Assembly: GCA_029946125.1 (NCBI GenBank)
Contig: JAQSDX010000007.1
Location: 1-64,000 of the forward strand
DNA length: 64,000 nt
Source: Candidatus Methylobacter titanis
Lineage (GTDB): Bacteria > Pseudomonadota > Gammaproteobacteria > Methylococcales > Methylomonadaceae
Direction of reading: 5' to 3'
In this document: piece after piece, positions 1-9,196 of the stretch
Layout of the letters: each line of letters begins with the position of its first letter
How positions within the stretch are numbered: the stretch's first letter is position 1
Position numbers and translations under genes: made by a program
Notes under the pieces: model-generated
What the model saw: the letters and a program-made list of their open reading frames with translations, nothing else
Database searches by the model: none
What the model was told of the DNA's origin: nothing

Positions 1-1
1 A

Positions 2-67
2 CTGTATATCGGTGCTATCCAACAGGCCTTGAGGGAATTGAAAGAACTCAGGGCTGCTTGTGCGTAA
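2..67 (+). CDS. C-terminal end of an unidentified protein (partial)
   Basis: The first 67 bases read open in one frame and end at TAA (65-67), giving 21 residues that finish KELRAACA. The predicted helical, charged tail (QQALRELKEL) resembles a real protein end, but the gene lies mostly outside the window and I cannot identify it. It converges with the CBS-domain gene that ends at 116, leaving about 50 bp between the stops. Confidence 0.4.
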   Translation: MYIGAIQQALRELKELRAACA

Positions 68-115
68 CATCAGTTATTTTAGTTATTCAAGAAATTCCAT
101 TTTTTGGCTTATCGC

Positions 116-1381
116 TTATTTGGTATTGCGATAAAGGTTTGTTTTTTTCGGCAGAAATTTAACCAGTTTAACGGTATTCTCATCCCGTTTTATGATCTCC
201 AGAGGGTATCCATGCAGTTTGATACTGGTTCCGGTCTCGGGTATGGTTTCCATAAACTCAATGATAAGTCCGTTAAGCGTCTTTGGTCCTTCCGTAGGCA
301 GTGACCATTGATTGACGCGGTTTAATTCCCTGATAGTAATATTGGCGTCAACCAGATAGCTACCGTCACTTTGGACTCTTACGGCGATATCGTCGGTGAT
401 CAGTTCCCCTACGATTTCCTGAAGCAAATCATCCAACGTAACCAGTCCCTGGACATCGCCATATTCATCAACCACCAGACCTATACGGATTTTTTCATGT
501 TTAAAGCGATGCATTTGGTTGTGCACCGGGGTGCTCTCAGGGATAAACGAAGGTTTGTCCAGGCAGTTGATGAGGGTTTGCTTGTCAAAATCATCATGAT
601 TAATCAGTATCAGTATTTTTCTTAAATGGATAAAACCGATAATTCTGTCGATACTGGTTTTATAGACGGGCAAACGGGTATGCGGGCTGATTTTTATTTG
701 GGTAATGATGTCTTCAATCGACATCTCAAGATCGATACCAAAAATTTCATTGCGTGGTGTCATGATGTCTTCAACAGTCGCCGACTCGAGATCAAGGATG
801 CCCATCAGCATTTTTTGGTAGCGTGCGGGCATTAGGCTTTCTGATTCGCTAATAATGCTTTTTAATTCGTCTTTATTAAGTGTGTCATGGCGTTTTTTTT
901 GGGCATCGACACCGACTATGCGGAGTAATTGATTAGCAAATAAATTGACGAACCAAACGATAGGGTAAAATAATTTTAATAAAGGGGTGTAAATCCAGGC
1001 GGCAGGGAAGGCAAGTAGCTCCGGTTTTATAGCGGCAAATGTTTTTGGGGTTACTTCTGAAAAGATAAGCATTACGATAGTCAAAATTCCGGCGGCGATA
1101 GCGATACTGGATTCTTCATTTGCGTAAAGCTTAATGGCAATGACAGTTGCTATTGAGGATGCGAAAATATTAACAAAGTTATTGCCCAGTAGAATCAAGC
1201 CGAGCAGGCGATCCGGTCTTTGCAGTAATGTAGTGGCTTTAATAGCGCCAGAATGTTTTAGTTTAACTAGATGTCTTAAACGGTAGCGATTTAGTGACAT
1301 CAAGGCCGTTTCCGAGCCTGAAAAAAAAGCAGAAAGAATAAGCATAGCTGCAAGTATGCCAAACAGCATACTAAGGGACAT
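116..1381 (-). CDS. DUF21/CNNM membrane protein with CBS pair and CorC_HlyC domain
   Basis: HlyC/CorC-family integral membrane protein (YfjD/CorB-like), linked in this family to divalent cation (Mg/Co) export or homeostasis. The N-terminal DUF21 region has about four hydrophobic segments within residues 4-150, opening with FFSGSETALMSLNR, the family hallmark. A CBS pair follows (about 205-325, with VEDIMTPRNEI and VVDEYGDVQGLVTLDD), then a C-terminal CorC_HlyC transporter-associated domain. The ATG at 1381 is chosen; an in-frame TTG at 1390 is the alternative, and neither has a strong ribosome-binding site. It is divergent from fleQ and monocistronic as far as can be seen. The substrate cannot be deduced from sequence. 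Confidence 0.9.
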   Translation of the reverse strand: MSLSMLFGILAAMLILSAFFSGSETALMSLNRYRLRHLVKLKHSGAIKATTLLQRPDRLLGLILLGNNFVNIFASSIATVIAIKLYANEESSIAIAAGILTIVMLIFSEVTPKTFAAIKPELLAFPAAWIYTPLLKLFYPIVWFVNLFANQLLRIVGVDAQKKRHDTLNKDELKSIISESESLMPARYQKMLMGILDLESATVEDIMTPRNEIFGIDLEMSIEDIITQIKISPHTRLPVYKTSIDRIIGFIHLRKILILINHDDFDKQTLINCLDKPSFIPESTPVHNQMHRFKHEKIRIGLVVDEYGDVQGLVTLDDLLQEIVGELITDDIAVRVQSDGSYLVDANITIRELNRVNQWSLPTEGPKTLNGLIIEFMETIPETGTSIKLHGYPLEIIKRDENTVKLVKFLPKKTNLYRNTK

Positions 1382-1691
1382 ATCGTTCAAAGAAAGTGTA
1401 CTCTGGGTTGTGAAAACAACTCTAGTGTCTATGATGAGAAATTTTTGTCAAGCCCATATCTGAGTTGCGGGTTGACTTAATTGTGTAAGCTACATTAAAA
1501 AGATCTTAGAACAGTATGAAATAAAAAGAATTTTGATATGATACTGATTCGATGCTTAACTTTGACAAATCGCTAAATAATTAAAATAGATTATTTTTAA
1601 GATGCTGGATAATGAGGCGCAATGATTATTACGGCGGAAAGTGTAAGGTTTAAATCTAAATGGCCTCAATGTGAATAATGAGTGTAAAAAT
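1382..1691. other. Divergent intergenic region upstream of fleQ
   Basis: This AT-rich 310-bp spacer separates the CBS-domain gene (minus strand) from fleQ (plus strand) and must hold both promoters. A TTGACA hexamer lies at 1562-1567, but no well-spaced -10 box is convincing. I see no gene or strong hairpin here. Confidence 0.4.
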
Positions 1692-3164
1692 ATGGCGTTG
1701 CCGCGTATTTTATTAATTGATGATAATAAAACAAGAATTCAACAACTGGAGACGATTTTTCAGTTTATGGGATACAGGATAGAAATCGCAGGTTCAGCGG
1801 ATTATATATCGCATTTTAGCGAAATCGATCAGTTATGTGGCGTTTTTGCCGGTGATGGTATTGAAAGACAAGCAACTGTGCTCAGTGATATTGTGGGACG
1901 GGCGAATAATGTCCCGGTTATTTTGTTAATTAACAAAGGAACTCTGCTCCAGGTTTCTACCGCAATTACGCATAGTGTATTTCAGGTGTTGGAATGGCCG
2001 ACTACGCATCCTGTGTTGAAGCCGATACTCGATAAACTGTCAGTATTCGGTATGCAAACGACTTTTACGGTACGCGAAAAGTCTGATCGGCGTTCGTCTT
2101 CAGTTGAGCGGCTAAAAGGTAAGAGCCAAGCTATTGTCGGTATCCGTAAGTTGATTGACCAAGTTGCGGAATCCGATGCGACGGTGCTAATTCTTGGCGA
2201 ATCAGGAACAGGAAAAGAGGTGGTTGCCCGCGCTTTGCATGACGCGTCCTTTCGAAAAGAAAAGCCGTTCGTGCCGATCAATTGCGGCGCTATTCCGGGT
2301 GAATTACTGGAAAGCGAGCTGTTTGGTCATGAGAAAGGGGCATTTACCGGCGCTTTAAGCGCCCGGCAAGGTCGTTTTGAAATGGCGGAAGGCGGAACTC
2401 TTTTTCTGGACGAAATTGGTGATATGCCTCTGGCTATGCAGGTCAAATTATTGCGCATTTTGCAGGAACGCACCTTTGAACGCGTAGGCAGCAACAAAAC
2501 CCTACATTGCGATGTGCGGATTATTGCCGCAACACACCGATTTCTTGAAGATGAAATAAAAGCAAACCGGTTTCGGGAGGATCTGTTTTATCGTTTAAAT
2601 GTTTTTCCTATCGAAATACCGGCGTTAAAGCACAGGGCTGAAGATATTCCACTGTTAGTGAATGACCTTATCGCTCGTATGGAAGCGTCCAATCGCGGCT
2701 CGGTGCGACTGACCAATGCCGCATTGGCGGTGTTGATGCTGTATGAATGGCCGGGTAATGTCAGAGAATTGGCGAATTTGATTGAACGTTTGGCTATTAT
2801 TAACCCTAAGGGACTCGTCGAAGCGGCTGATTTACCCGAAAAATTTCAACGATATAATGTTTCTGAGTCATTAGTTGAACAAATAATTGATGATACAGTT
2901 GCGGTTAATATAGAGACAGAAGATAACGCTCAGTCCGAGGAGCAACTTGAAGTTGTCGGTGCTTTTGATGGATCATCTACCGCATTAGCGCAGTTACCGG
3001 AACAGGGTATGGATTTAAAAGAATATTTGAATGTTTTAGAGGTCAATTTGATACGTCAGGCGTTGAGCGAATGCAATGGGGTGGTGGCTCATGCCGCCAA
3101 ACGATTAAATATGAGACGTACAACGCTGGTTGAAAAATTACGCAAATATGATTTTCAGCGTTAA
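1692..3164 (+). CDS. fleQ: Sigma-54-dependent flagellar master regulator FleQ
   Basis: This bacterial enhancer-binding protein switches on the flagellar cascade with RNA polymerase sigma-54; Pseudomonas FleQ also binds c-di-GMP. The N-terminal FleQ-type pseudo-receiver (LLIDDN) has no clear phospho-acceptor Asp. The central AAA+ domain carries Walker A GESGTGKE (about 170-177), the sigma-54 contact loop GAFTGA (about 216-221) and Walker B GGTLFLDEIGD. A Fis-type helix-turn-helix ends the protein (AKRLNMRRTTLVEKL). The ATG at 1692 puts the start where FleQ proteins begin; a GTG seven codons upstream (1671) is possible. It heads the order fleQ-fleS-fleR-fliE seen in Pseudomonas-type polar flagellar loci. 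The 491-residue length is normal for the family. Confidence 0.95.
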   Translation: MALPRILLIDDNKTRIQQLETIFQFMGYRIEIAGSADYISHFSEIDQLCGVFAGDGIERQATVLSDIVGRANNVPVILLINKGTLLQVSTAITHSVFQVLEWPTTHPVLKPILDKLSVFGMQTTFTVREKSDRRSSSVERLKGKSQAIVGIRKLIDQVAESDATVLILGESGTGKEVVARALHDASFRKEKPFVPINCGAIPGELLESELFGHEKGAFTGALSARQGRFEMAEGGTLFLDEIGDMPLAMQVKLLRILQERTFERVGSNKTLHCDVRIIAATHRFLEDEIKANRFREDLFYRLNVFPIEIPALKHRAEDIPLLVNDLIARMEASNRGSVRLTNAALAVLMLYEWPGNVRELANLIERLAIINPKGLVEAADLPEKFQRYNVSESLVEQIIDDTVAVNIETEDNAQSEEQLEVVGAFDGSSTALAQLPEQGMDLKEYLNVLEVNLIRQALSECNGVVAHAAKRLNMRRTTLVEKLRKYDFQR

Positions 3165-3228
3165 GGATAGGCAGTCAATTTCCTGTCATCTTATTCTCAA
3201 GGTCTTGAAAACAAGGTGAATATATATT

Positions 3229-3244
3229 TGGTCTGGTTTTTGCT
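3229..3244 (+). promoter_or_regulatory. Candidate sigma-54 promoter of fleSR
   Basis: The bases TGG at 3229-3231 and TTGCT at 3240-3244 match the -24 GG and -12 TTGC elements with exact spacing (GG to GC 12 bases apart). It lies about 50 bp before fleS, directly behind a sigma-54 activator gene. In Pseudomonas, FleQ activates fleSR through sigma-54, so this is the expected arrangement. Confidence 0.65.
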
Positions 3245-3292
3245 TAATTTTTATTAATTAATTTACGCTGTAGAAAATCAAAGCAATTAGAT

Positions 3293-4603
3293 ATGAATAC
3301 GCAGAAAAAGCAGAAAACCGAACAGCTTACCGATGCATTCCGTATTTTTAACGAGCTATCCCAGAATTTATCTGTTTCTTTCCAAGGACTGGAAGAACAA
3401 GTTGCTAAGCTGCACGGTGAGCTTGCTTTTGCCCATAGTGAGCGACTCAAAACCCTTGAGGAAAAAGAAAAACTTGCCAGCCGTTTAGAAAAAATATTGG
3501 CAGCGCTTCCCGCTGGCGTCATTGTGTTGGATGCAGACGGAAAGGTTGTAGATTGCAATGCGGTAGCGATGGATTTTTTAGCTGAGCCGCTGATTGGCCA
3601 GGATTGGTTCGATGTTGTTGCTCGTAGTCTGATTCCCGTCGTTGGCAACCATCATGAGCGACAGTTGGGTAATGGTAAGCGGGTAAATATGACCATTAGT
3701 AGGGAAGTTGCCTGCAATGCCCCGACTGATTCCGGACAAATTATTTTGTTATCGGATGTCAGTGAAATGCGTAACCTGCAAGATATGCTCAATCAGCAAA
3801 AGCAGTTATCGGCCATGGGGGAAATGGTGGCGAGTATGGCGCATCAGGTCAGAACGCCGCTGGCGACAGCAATACTCTATGCATCGCAAATGAGTAGCCC
3901 GGCGCTGGATAATGAAAGGCGACTGCGGTTTTCACAAAAAATTCTTGAGCGTCTGCACTATCTGGAAAGGCAGGTTAACGATATGTTGATTTTTGCCAAA
4001 GACGGACGCTTGGCGATGGAGACTTTTTCCTTGGCCGAGCTGTTAAATCATCTCAGGGAAGCGGTCAAAGAATATACCGATAGCGGCGGAATTGATTTGC
4101 AGATTATTAATGAGGCACAAGATGACGCTATGTTGGGTAATGAAAATGCCTTGCGCGGCGCGCTGCTTAATTTATTGAATAATGCGGTTGATGCGGTAGG
4201 CCAGTCTGGATGTATACAAATATCGGTGGTTCAGCTTGATAGTTTTGAGCTGCGGATAGTCATTAAGGATGATGGGCCAGGCATTAATCAAGAGCTGTGT
4301 CAGCGGATTTTTGAACCGTTTTTCACCACCAAGACCCGTGGTATCGGCTTGGGTTTGGCTGTCGTAGACAGTGTGGTGCGGGCGCATGGCGGTCATGTGC
4401 AGGTTGAATCGGTTCTGGGGCAGGGCGCTGTTTTTTCATTAGTCCTGCCTTGTATACATCAAATATTTAGTTTGTCGCCCGGTGGTTTTTCACATCAGGC
4501 TATCCTGCCTGATGCCCTTCGGGTAAATGCAAATCTGTTCCAGACAGATTTGTCCGGTAAAAAATCACCATCAAAGCGACGATCAAAGAGGTCTGAATCA
4601 TGA
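3293..4603 (+). CDS. fleS: Flagellar sensor histidine kinase FleS
   Basis: This cytoplasmic two-component kinase phosphorylates FleR to switch on the middle (class III) flagellar genes. It has a coiled N-terminal region, a PAS domain (about 60-150), a HisKA dimerisation domain with phospho-acceptor His184 in SMAHQVRTPLATA, and a HATPase domain with N-box (NLLNNAVDA), DDGPGI and G-box GIGLGLAVVDS. No membrane segment is visible, as expected for FleS. The last codons overlap fleR (ATGA), so translation is probably coupled. The final 45-50 residues do not belong to the kinase fold: they are encoded by a structured repeat at 4474-4580, described separately. Confidence 0.93.
   Translation: MNTQKKQKTEQLTDAFRIFNELSQNLSVSFQGLEEQVAKLHGELAFAHSERLKTLEEKEKLASRLEKILAALPAGVIVLDADGKVVDCNAVAMDFLAEPLIGQDWFDVVARSLIPVVGNHHERQLGNGKRVNMTISREVACNAPTDSGQIILLSDVSEMRNLQDMLNQQKQLSAMGEMVASMAHQVRTPLATAILYASQMSSPALDNERRLRFSQKILERLHYLERQVNDMLIFAKDGRLAMETFSLAELLNHLREAVKEYTDSGGIDLQIINEAQDDAMLGNENALRGALLNLLNNAVDAVGQSGCIQISVVQLDSFELRIVIKDDGPGINQELCQRIFEPFFTTKTRGIGLGLAVVDSVVRAHGGHVQVESVLGQGAVFSLVLPCIHQIFSLSPGGFSHQAILPDALRVNANLFQTDLSGKKSPSKRRSKRSES
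4474..4580 (+). repeat. Structured multi-stem repeat forming the 3' end of fleS
   Basis: Outer arms 4481-4493 and 4557-4569 pair at 12 of 13 positions (one G-T), and GTCGC (4474-4478) pairs with GCGAC (4576-4580). Inside are a hairpin with ATCAGGC/GCCTGAT arms (4494-4513), a small CCCTTCGGG hairpin (about 4515-4523) and an 8-bp stem AAATCTGT/ACAGATTT (4531-4551). The whole folds like a cloverleaf. It is read in frame as the FleS C-terminal tail. The element looks mobile or repeat-derived, but no other copy is in this window. Confidence 0.75.
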
Positions 4604-5985
4604 AACAGTATGATGTGTTGGTTGTCGAGGATGATCTGTCGCTATGTGAGGCGCTTTGTGACACTCTGGAGATAGCCGGTTATCGTGTGGTTTCTGCTCG
4701 TAATGGTACTGAAGCCTTACTCAAACTCGAGCTTGGTAAGTTTAAACTGGTTGTTAGCGATGTGCAGATGCCGGTTATGGACGGCTTTCAGTTGTTAAAA
4801 AATATGCAGTATAAATATTCAAAAACACCGGTGCTGTTGATGACGGCTTTCGGAACCATTCCCAAGGCAGTCGAAGCTATACAGGCGGGCGCATCCGATT
4901 ATCTTATCAAACCATTTGATGCACAGGCGCTAGTCAATAAGGTGGCTGATTATGTGGTAGTCAACTCGGCTGCGGCCAATACAGAGGAAGATCAGCGCGT
5001 CGTGCAAGACGAAAGCATGAAAAAACTTTATGCGCTGACAGCTAAAGTCGCTAAAACCGATGTTACCGTATTGTTGCAGGGCGAAAGCGGAACGGGTAAA
5101 GAGGTTGTTGCTCATTATATTCATCATAATTCAACGTATCATCGTGGGCCTTTTATCGCAGTGAATTGTGCGGCTATTCCTGAAAATATGCTGGAAGCGA
5201 TGTTGTTCGGTTATGAAAAAGGCGCCTATACCGGAGCGGTTCAGTCCATGCCGGGAAAATTCGAACAAGCCCAGGGCGGTACCTTATTATTGGATGAAAT
5301 TGCCGAAATGGATTTAGGCTTGCAGGCAAAATTATTGCGGGTATTGCAAGAAAAGGAAGTCGAACGTCTGGGCAGTCATAAAAAAATCAAACTCAATGTC
5401 AGAATTTTGGCGGCCACTAATCAGAAGCTAAAAGAACAGATGGAGCAGGGGCTGTTCCGTGAGGATTTGTATTATCGTCTCAACGTATTTCCTATTAATA
5501 TTCCGCCGTTACGCAACAGACCAGGCGATATTTTGCCGTTGGCGCAGGAATTTATGCAACGTCATGGGCAAGAAGGCAAAAAATTGCCTGAATTTGACAG
5601 TCAGGCTGTTGAGAAAATGCAGGCTTACCGCTGGCCTGGTAATGTCAGAGAGTTGGATAATGTGGTGCAGCGGGCTCTTATTTTGCGGACTGACGATAAC
5701 ATTACCGTTGACGATTTGGTATTTGAGGACTCCGGTTCGATGATGGCGAGAGGGGCCTCGTTTGAGGCCGTACAAACGACTCAGGCAACGCCTATAGATG
5801 AAAAGCCTGAAATCGGCGGATTGGGTGTAGGGGTTAGATCTGCCGAAGAGAGCATTATTTTGCAAACCTTACAGATGGAAAACGGCAGCCGTAAGATAAC
5901 GGCTGAAAAGTTGGGTATTAGTCCCAGAACGCTCCGCTATAAAATGGCGAGGATGAAAGATTCGGGTGTTATTATTTCATGCTAA
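4600..5985 (+). CDS. fleR: Sigma-54 response regulator FleR
   Basis: Partner of FleS; it activates sigma-54 promoters of the basal-body and hook genes. An intact receiver domain has acidic residues VVEDD, phospho-acceptor Asp54 in VVSDVQMPVMDG and the conserved Lys in YLIKPFD. The AAA+ domain has Walker A GESGTGKE (about 161-168) and GAYTGA (about 208-213), the accepted variant of the sigma-54 loop. A Fis-type helix-turn-helix closes the protein (TAEKLGISPRTLRYKMARM). The start overlaps the fleS stop. At 461 residues it is full length. A candidate sigma-54 promoter follows its stop and serves fliE. Confidence 0.95.
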   Translation: MKQYDVLVVEDDLSLCEALCDTLEIAGYRVVSARNGTEALLKLELGKFKLVVSDVQMPVMDGFQLLKNMQYKYSKTPVLLMTAFGTIPKAVEAIQAGASDYLIKPFDAQALVNKVADYVVVNSAAANTEEDQRVVQDESMKKLYALTAKVAKTDVTVLLQGESGTGKEVVAHYIHHNSTYHRGPFIAVNCAAIPENMLEAMLFGYEKGAYTGAVQSMPGKFEQAQGGTLLLDEIAEMDLGLQAKLLRVLQEKEVERLGSHKKIKLNVRILAATNQKLKEQMEQGLFREDLYYRLNVFPINIPPLRNRPGDILPLAQEFMQRHGQEGKKLPEFDSQAVEKMQAYRWPGNVRELDNVVQRALILRTDDNITVDDLVFEDSGSMMARGASFEAVQTTQATPIDEKPEIGGLGVGVRSAEESIILQTLQMENGSRKITAEKLGISPRTLRYKMARMKDSGVIISC

Positions 5986-5989
5986 AATG

Positions 5990-6005
5990 TGGCATTAAAA
6001 ATGCT
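5990..6005 (+). promoter_or_regulatory. Candidate sigma-54 promoter of the fliE operon
   Basis: TGGCAT at 5990-5995 followed by TGCT at 6002-6005 places GG and GC at the correct -24/-12 spacing. It sits between the fleR stop and the fliE start (6045), where a FleR-dependent sigma-54 promoter is expected. Confidence 0.7.
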
Positions 6006-6044
6006 TTAAATTCTGTATTATTAAGAATGTAAGAGGACCTTCCG

Positions 6045-6362
6045 ATGAGTGAGATGAATGTAAATCAAGTTTTGGCTCAGATGCGGGCAATGTCACTTGA
6101 GGCTGGTAGCAGTAAAGTACCGGAAACAGGTGGCGGTGGCGCTGATTTTGCCGCAATGCTAAAGCAGACCATCGGTGCGGTTAATGATACCCAGCAAACT
6201 TCGGTAAAAATGACGGAGACTTTTGAGGCAGGCGATACTAACGTCAGTTTAGCTGAAGTTATGGTTGCTTCGCAAAAAGCTAGTGTTTCATTTCAGGCTA
6301 TGCTGCAGGTTAGAAATAAATTAGTTCAAGCCTATGAAGATGTTATGAAAATGCCAATGTAA
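6045..6362 (+). CDS. fliE: Flagellar hook-basal body protein FliE
   Basis: FliE forms the junction between the MS ring and the proximal rod and is secreted through the flagellar type III system. The 105-residue length fits the family. The conserved C-terminal region is visible: TNVSLAEVMVASQKASVSFQAMLQVRNKLVQAYEDV is read across 6237-6350, a typical rod-protein helix. A ribosome-binding site (AAGAGGA) precedes the ATG. It is the first gene of fliEFGHIJK, 23 bp before fliF. Confidence 0.96.
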   Translation: MSEMNVNQVLAQMRAMSLEAGSSKVPETGGGGADFAAMLKQTIGAVNDTQQTSVKMTETFEAGDTNVSLAEVMVASQKASVSFQAMLQVRNKLVQAYEDVMKMPM

Positions 6363-6384
6363 TCGGGCAAACTGTGAATAAAAA

Positions 6385-8193
6385 ATGAGCGAACAGAGTG
6401 GTAATAGTTTAATTGAGGCAAAGCGCCGGAATGAGTCAATGGCGCCAGGCAACGGGCACCTTGAGGGTGAAGCGTCTCATATTTTAGCTGCTAAGGTCGA
6501 TGTGCATCCCGCCATTAAAGGCTTGGCTGGGCTGACTATAGCGCGTCAACTGGGGCTGATGCTAGGTCTGGCCCTTAGTGTTGCTATGGGTGTTGCTATT
6601 GTTCTATGGTCACAGGAACCTTCTTATGGACGCTTGTATTCCGACATTGGTGAAAGTGATGTGGCGGAAATTCTTGAAATCCTCAATAAGGAGTCCATCA
6701 AGTATAAAGTCGAGAGTGGTTCTGGAGCCATTATGGTGCCGATGGATGACGTGAGTACAGTAAAACTCAAATTAGCGGCTCAGGGATTGCCCAGAAGTAC
6801 CAGCATGGGATACGAGCTTCTGGATAAAGATCAGGGCTTTGGTAGCAGCAAAAGTGTAGAAATGGTGCGTTTTCAACGAGCACTGGAAGGCGAGATTGCA
6901 CGGACTATTATGTCCATCCAGAATATAAAGACGGCCAGGGTACTCTTAGCTATTCCTGTTCAGTCGGTGTTTGTCAGGGAACGTAAGAAACCCAGCGCTT
7001 CGGTCATGGTTAATTTATATCAAGGCAGGTCGCTGGATAAAGGCCAGGTCGAATCCATTATTCATTTAGTTGCATCCAGTGTGCCGCAACTGGATGCCAA
7101 TCAAGTCACTGTCGTCGATCAAAAAGGTCAGCTGTTAAACAGCAATGACTCATCAGTGGCAGGTAATTTGACCTCCAAGCAATTCGAATATAAGAAAAAT
7201 ATTGAAGAGCATTTGATGGGAAGGATTCAGAATATTTTGTCACCTTTGGTTGGTGGTGACGGAATGCGTGTACAAATTTCAGCGGATGTGGATTTTACCG
7301 AGACTGACAGAACCCAGGAAATGTTCAATCCGGATTTGCCGGCTTTAAGAAGTGAGCAAACATCGGAAGAACAAAGTACCTTATCCGCTACTCAAGGTGT
7401 TCCCGGCGCGCTATCAAATCAACCAACTCCTGCAGGTGTCGCTCCTGAAGCAATACCCGGGTCAGCTGCTGCGGGGACAGAGACGACGGGTTCGCCGGGT
7501 TCGATAGCAAAAAATGCTACCAAGAATTACGAATTGGATAAAACCATTACTCATACCCGATTAGCGACAGGAGGCTTGCGCCGTTTGTCCGTAGCTGTGG
7601 TTGTTGATGATCGGCATTTACTTCAGAGCGATGGTACGTTTAAAGGGCAGGCCTTTTCTCAGGAAGATGTTAATCGTTTTAGTGACCTGATAAAACAGGC
7701 GGTAGGTTTTGATAGTAGCCGGGGAGATCAGGTTACCGTCACTAATGTGACGTTTAAAATGGATGAACTTATTGAGGCATTGCCGACAATACCTGTTTGG
7801 GAGCAAGGCTGGTTTCTTGATCTTATGAAACAAGCTGCTGCGGTGTTGGCTGTATTATTTCTGTTTTTTGGCGTGTTGCGACCCACGATGCGCAGTCTTG
7901 TCGGTCGGGACATAGAAGAGAAAAAAGCCCTGGATTTAGCTGAGGCGCAAGAAAAGGCTGTCGCTATAGGGGGATCTGTTCGCTTTAATGAGCAAGGTAC
8001 GCCTGTCGCAGTACCGAGCGGTCAACAAAGTGTGAATTTTTCGATGCCTAATGAAATGGAAATGCAGGATCTGCTGCTATTGGATGTGCCTCAGAGTTAC
8101 GAACATCGCTTGGAATATGTGAAGAGATTGGTCGATGATGATTCGAAAGTAGTCGCACAAGTTATTAAATCATGGATTAAAAAAGATGGCTAA
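6385..8193 (+). CDS. fliF: Flagellar MS-ring protein FliF
   Basis: FliF builds the inner-membrane MS ring that houses the export gate and carries the rotor. Two membrane segments bracket the periplasmic ring-building motif domains: one near residues 55-75 (GLMLGLALSVAMGVAIVLW) and one near 470-490 (AAAVLAVLFLFFGVL). The cytoplasmic tail that binds FliG follows. The 602-residue length is within range. A Pro/Gly/Ala-rich linker (about 345-370) is the usual variable region. The stop overlaps the fliG start by 8 bp, indicating translational coupling. Confidence 0.97.
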   Translation: MSEQSGNSLIEAKRRNESMAPGNGHLEGEASHILAAKVDVHPAIKGLAGLTIARQLGLMLGLALSVAMGVAIVLWSQEPSYGRLYSDIGESDVAEILEILNKESIKYKVESGSGAIMVPMDDVSTVKLKLAAQGLPRSTSMGYELLDKDQGFGSSKSVEMVRFQRALEGEIARTIMSIQNIKTARVLLAIPVQSVFVRERKKPSASVMVNLYQGRSLDKGQVESIIHLVASSVPQLDANQVTVVDQKGQLLNSNDSSVAGNLTSKQFEYKKNIEEHLMGRIQNILSPLVGGDGMRVQISADVDFTETDRTQEMFNPDLPALRSEQTSEEQSTLSATQGVPGALSNQPTPAGVAPEAIPGSAAAGTETTGSPGSIAKNATKNYELDKTITHTRLATGGLRRLSVAVVVDDRHLLQSDGTFKGQAFSQEDVNRFSDLIKQAVGFDSSRGDQVTVTNVTFKMDELIEALPTIPVWEQGWFLDLMKQAAAVLAVLFLFFGVLRPTMRSLVGRDIEEKKALDLAEAQEKAVAIGGSVRFNEQGTPVAVPSGQQSVNFSMPNEMEMQDLLLLDVPQSYEHRLEYVKRLVDDDSKVVAQVIKSWIKKDG

Positions 8194-9196
8194 AGCGCCA
8201 GTAAAAGAGTTAAGTCAGGTTGATCGCGCCGCTGTATTGTTGCTGGCACTGGGAATGGATAGGGCGGCGATGGTTCTAAAGCATATGTCTCCCAGGGAAG
8301 TGCAGGTTTTAGGTATCACCATGGCAAGCGTGGGGGAGATCTCCATCGAGATGATGGATGAAGTGGTTGAGGGCTTTATTGTCGCGGTAAAGAGGCAGAC
8401 GGCTCTGGGTATGGATACCGATGAGTATATTCGTACTGTGTTAATCAGTGCCTTGGGTGCAGATAAAGCGAACAGTATTCTTGATCGAATTTTACAGGGC
8501 GGTAACACTAAGGGAATTGAGCAACTGAAATGGATGGATACCCGGTCGATTGCAGACATGATTCGTTTGGAGCATCCTCAGATTGTCGCGACCATTATGT
8601 CTTTAATGGACAGTGAGCAGGCAGCGGATGTGATGATGTTTTTGCCCGAGAGTATGCGTTCTGATTTGATGATGAGAGTTGCAACGATGAAAGGCATACA
8701 GCCAGCTGCCTTACGTGAGTTGGATCAAATTATGGAGCAACAATTAACCGGCTCTGATAATGTCAAATCGACAACTATCGGCGGTGTTGATGCGGTGGCT
8801 AATATTTTAAATTTCCTGGATGGCGGTGCTGCCGATTTAGTGATGTCGGGAATTGCTGAGCACAGGTCGGAATTGGCTCAGGAAATTCAGGAGAAGATGT
8901 TTACCTTTGAAGACCTGACTACGGTTGATGAAAGAGGCATGCAAACCTTGTTGCGTGAAGTTTCAACCGGACAGTTGTTGCTGGCGTTGCGGGGTGTGGG
9001 TAGTGAGCTTAAGGAAAAAATATTCAGCAATATGTCTAAACGGGCAGCAGAAATGCTGCGTGATGATTTGGAGGCTTCACCGCCCGCTAAGTTAAGTGAA
9101 GTGGAGTTGGCGCAGAAAGATATATTGGCTATCGCTAAAAAACTAGCCGATGCGGGTGAGATACAAATGGGAATCGGTGGTGATGAGCTTATCTAA
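8186..9196 (+). CDS. fliG: Flagellar rotor switch protein FliG
   Basis: FliG is the torque-generating rotor protein that contacts FliF, FliM and the stator. The 336 residues cover the N-terminal FliF-binding domain, the middle domain with EHPQIVATIM (the EHPQR-like FliM contact) and the C-terminal charged torque helix with LREVSTGQLLLALRG. The usual Lys/Arg and Asp/Glu torque residues appear in this last region. The start overlaps the fliF end, and the stop overlaps fliH by 14 bp, so the three genes are tightly coupled. Confidence 0.97.
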   Translation: MAKAPVKELSQVDRAAVLLLALGMDRAAMVLKHMSPREVQVLGITMASVGEISIEMMDEVVEGFIVAVKRQTALGMDTDEYIRTVLISALGADKANSILDRILQGGNTKGIEQLKWMDTRSIADMIRLEHPQIVATIMSLMDSEQAADVMMFLPESMRSDLMMRVATMKGIQPAALRELDQIMEQQLTGSDNVKSTTIGGVDAVANILNFLDGGAADLVMSGIAEHRSELAQEIQEKMFTFEDLTTVDERGMQTLLREVSTGQLLLALRGVGSELKEKIFSNMSKRAAEMLRDDLEASPPAKLSEVELAQKDILAIAKKLADAGEIQMGIGGDELI

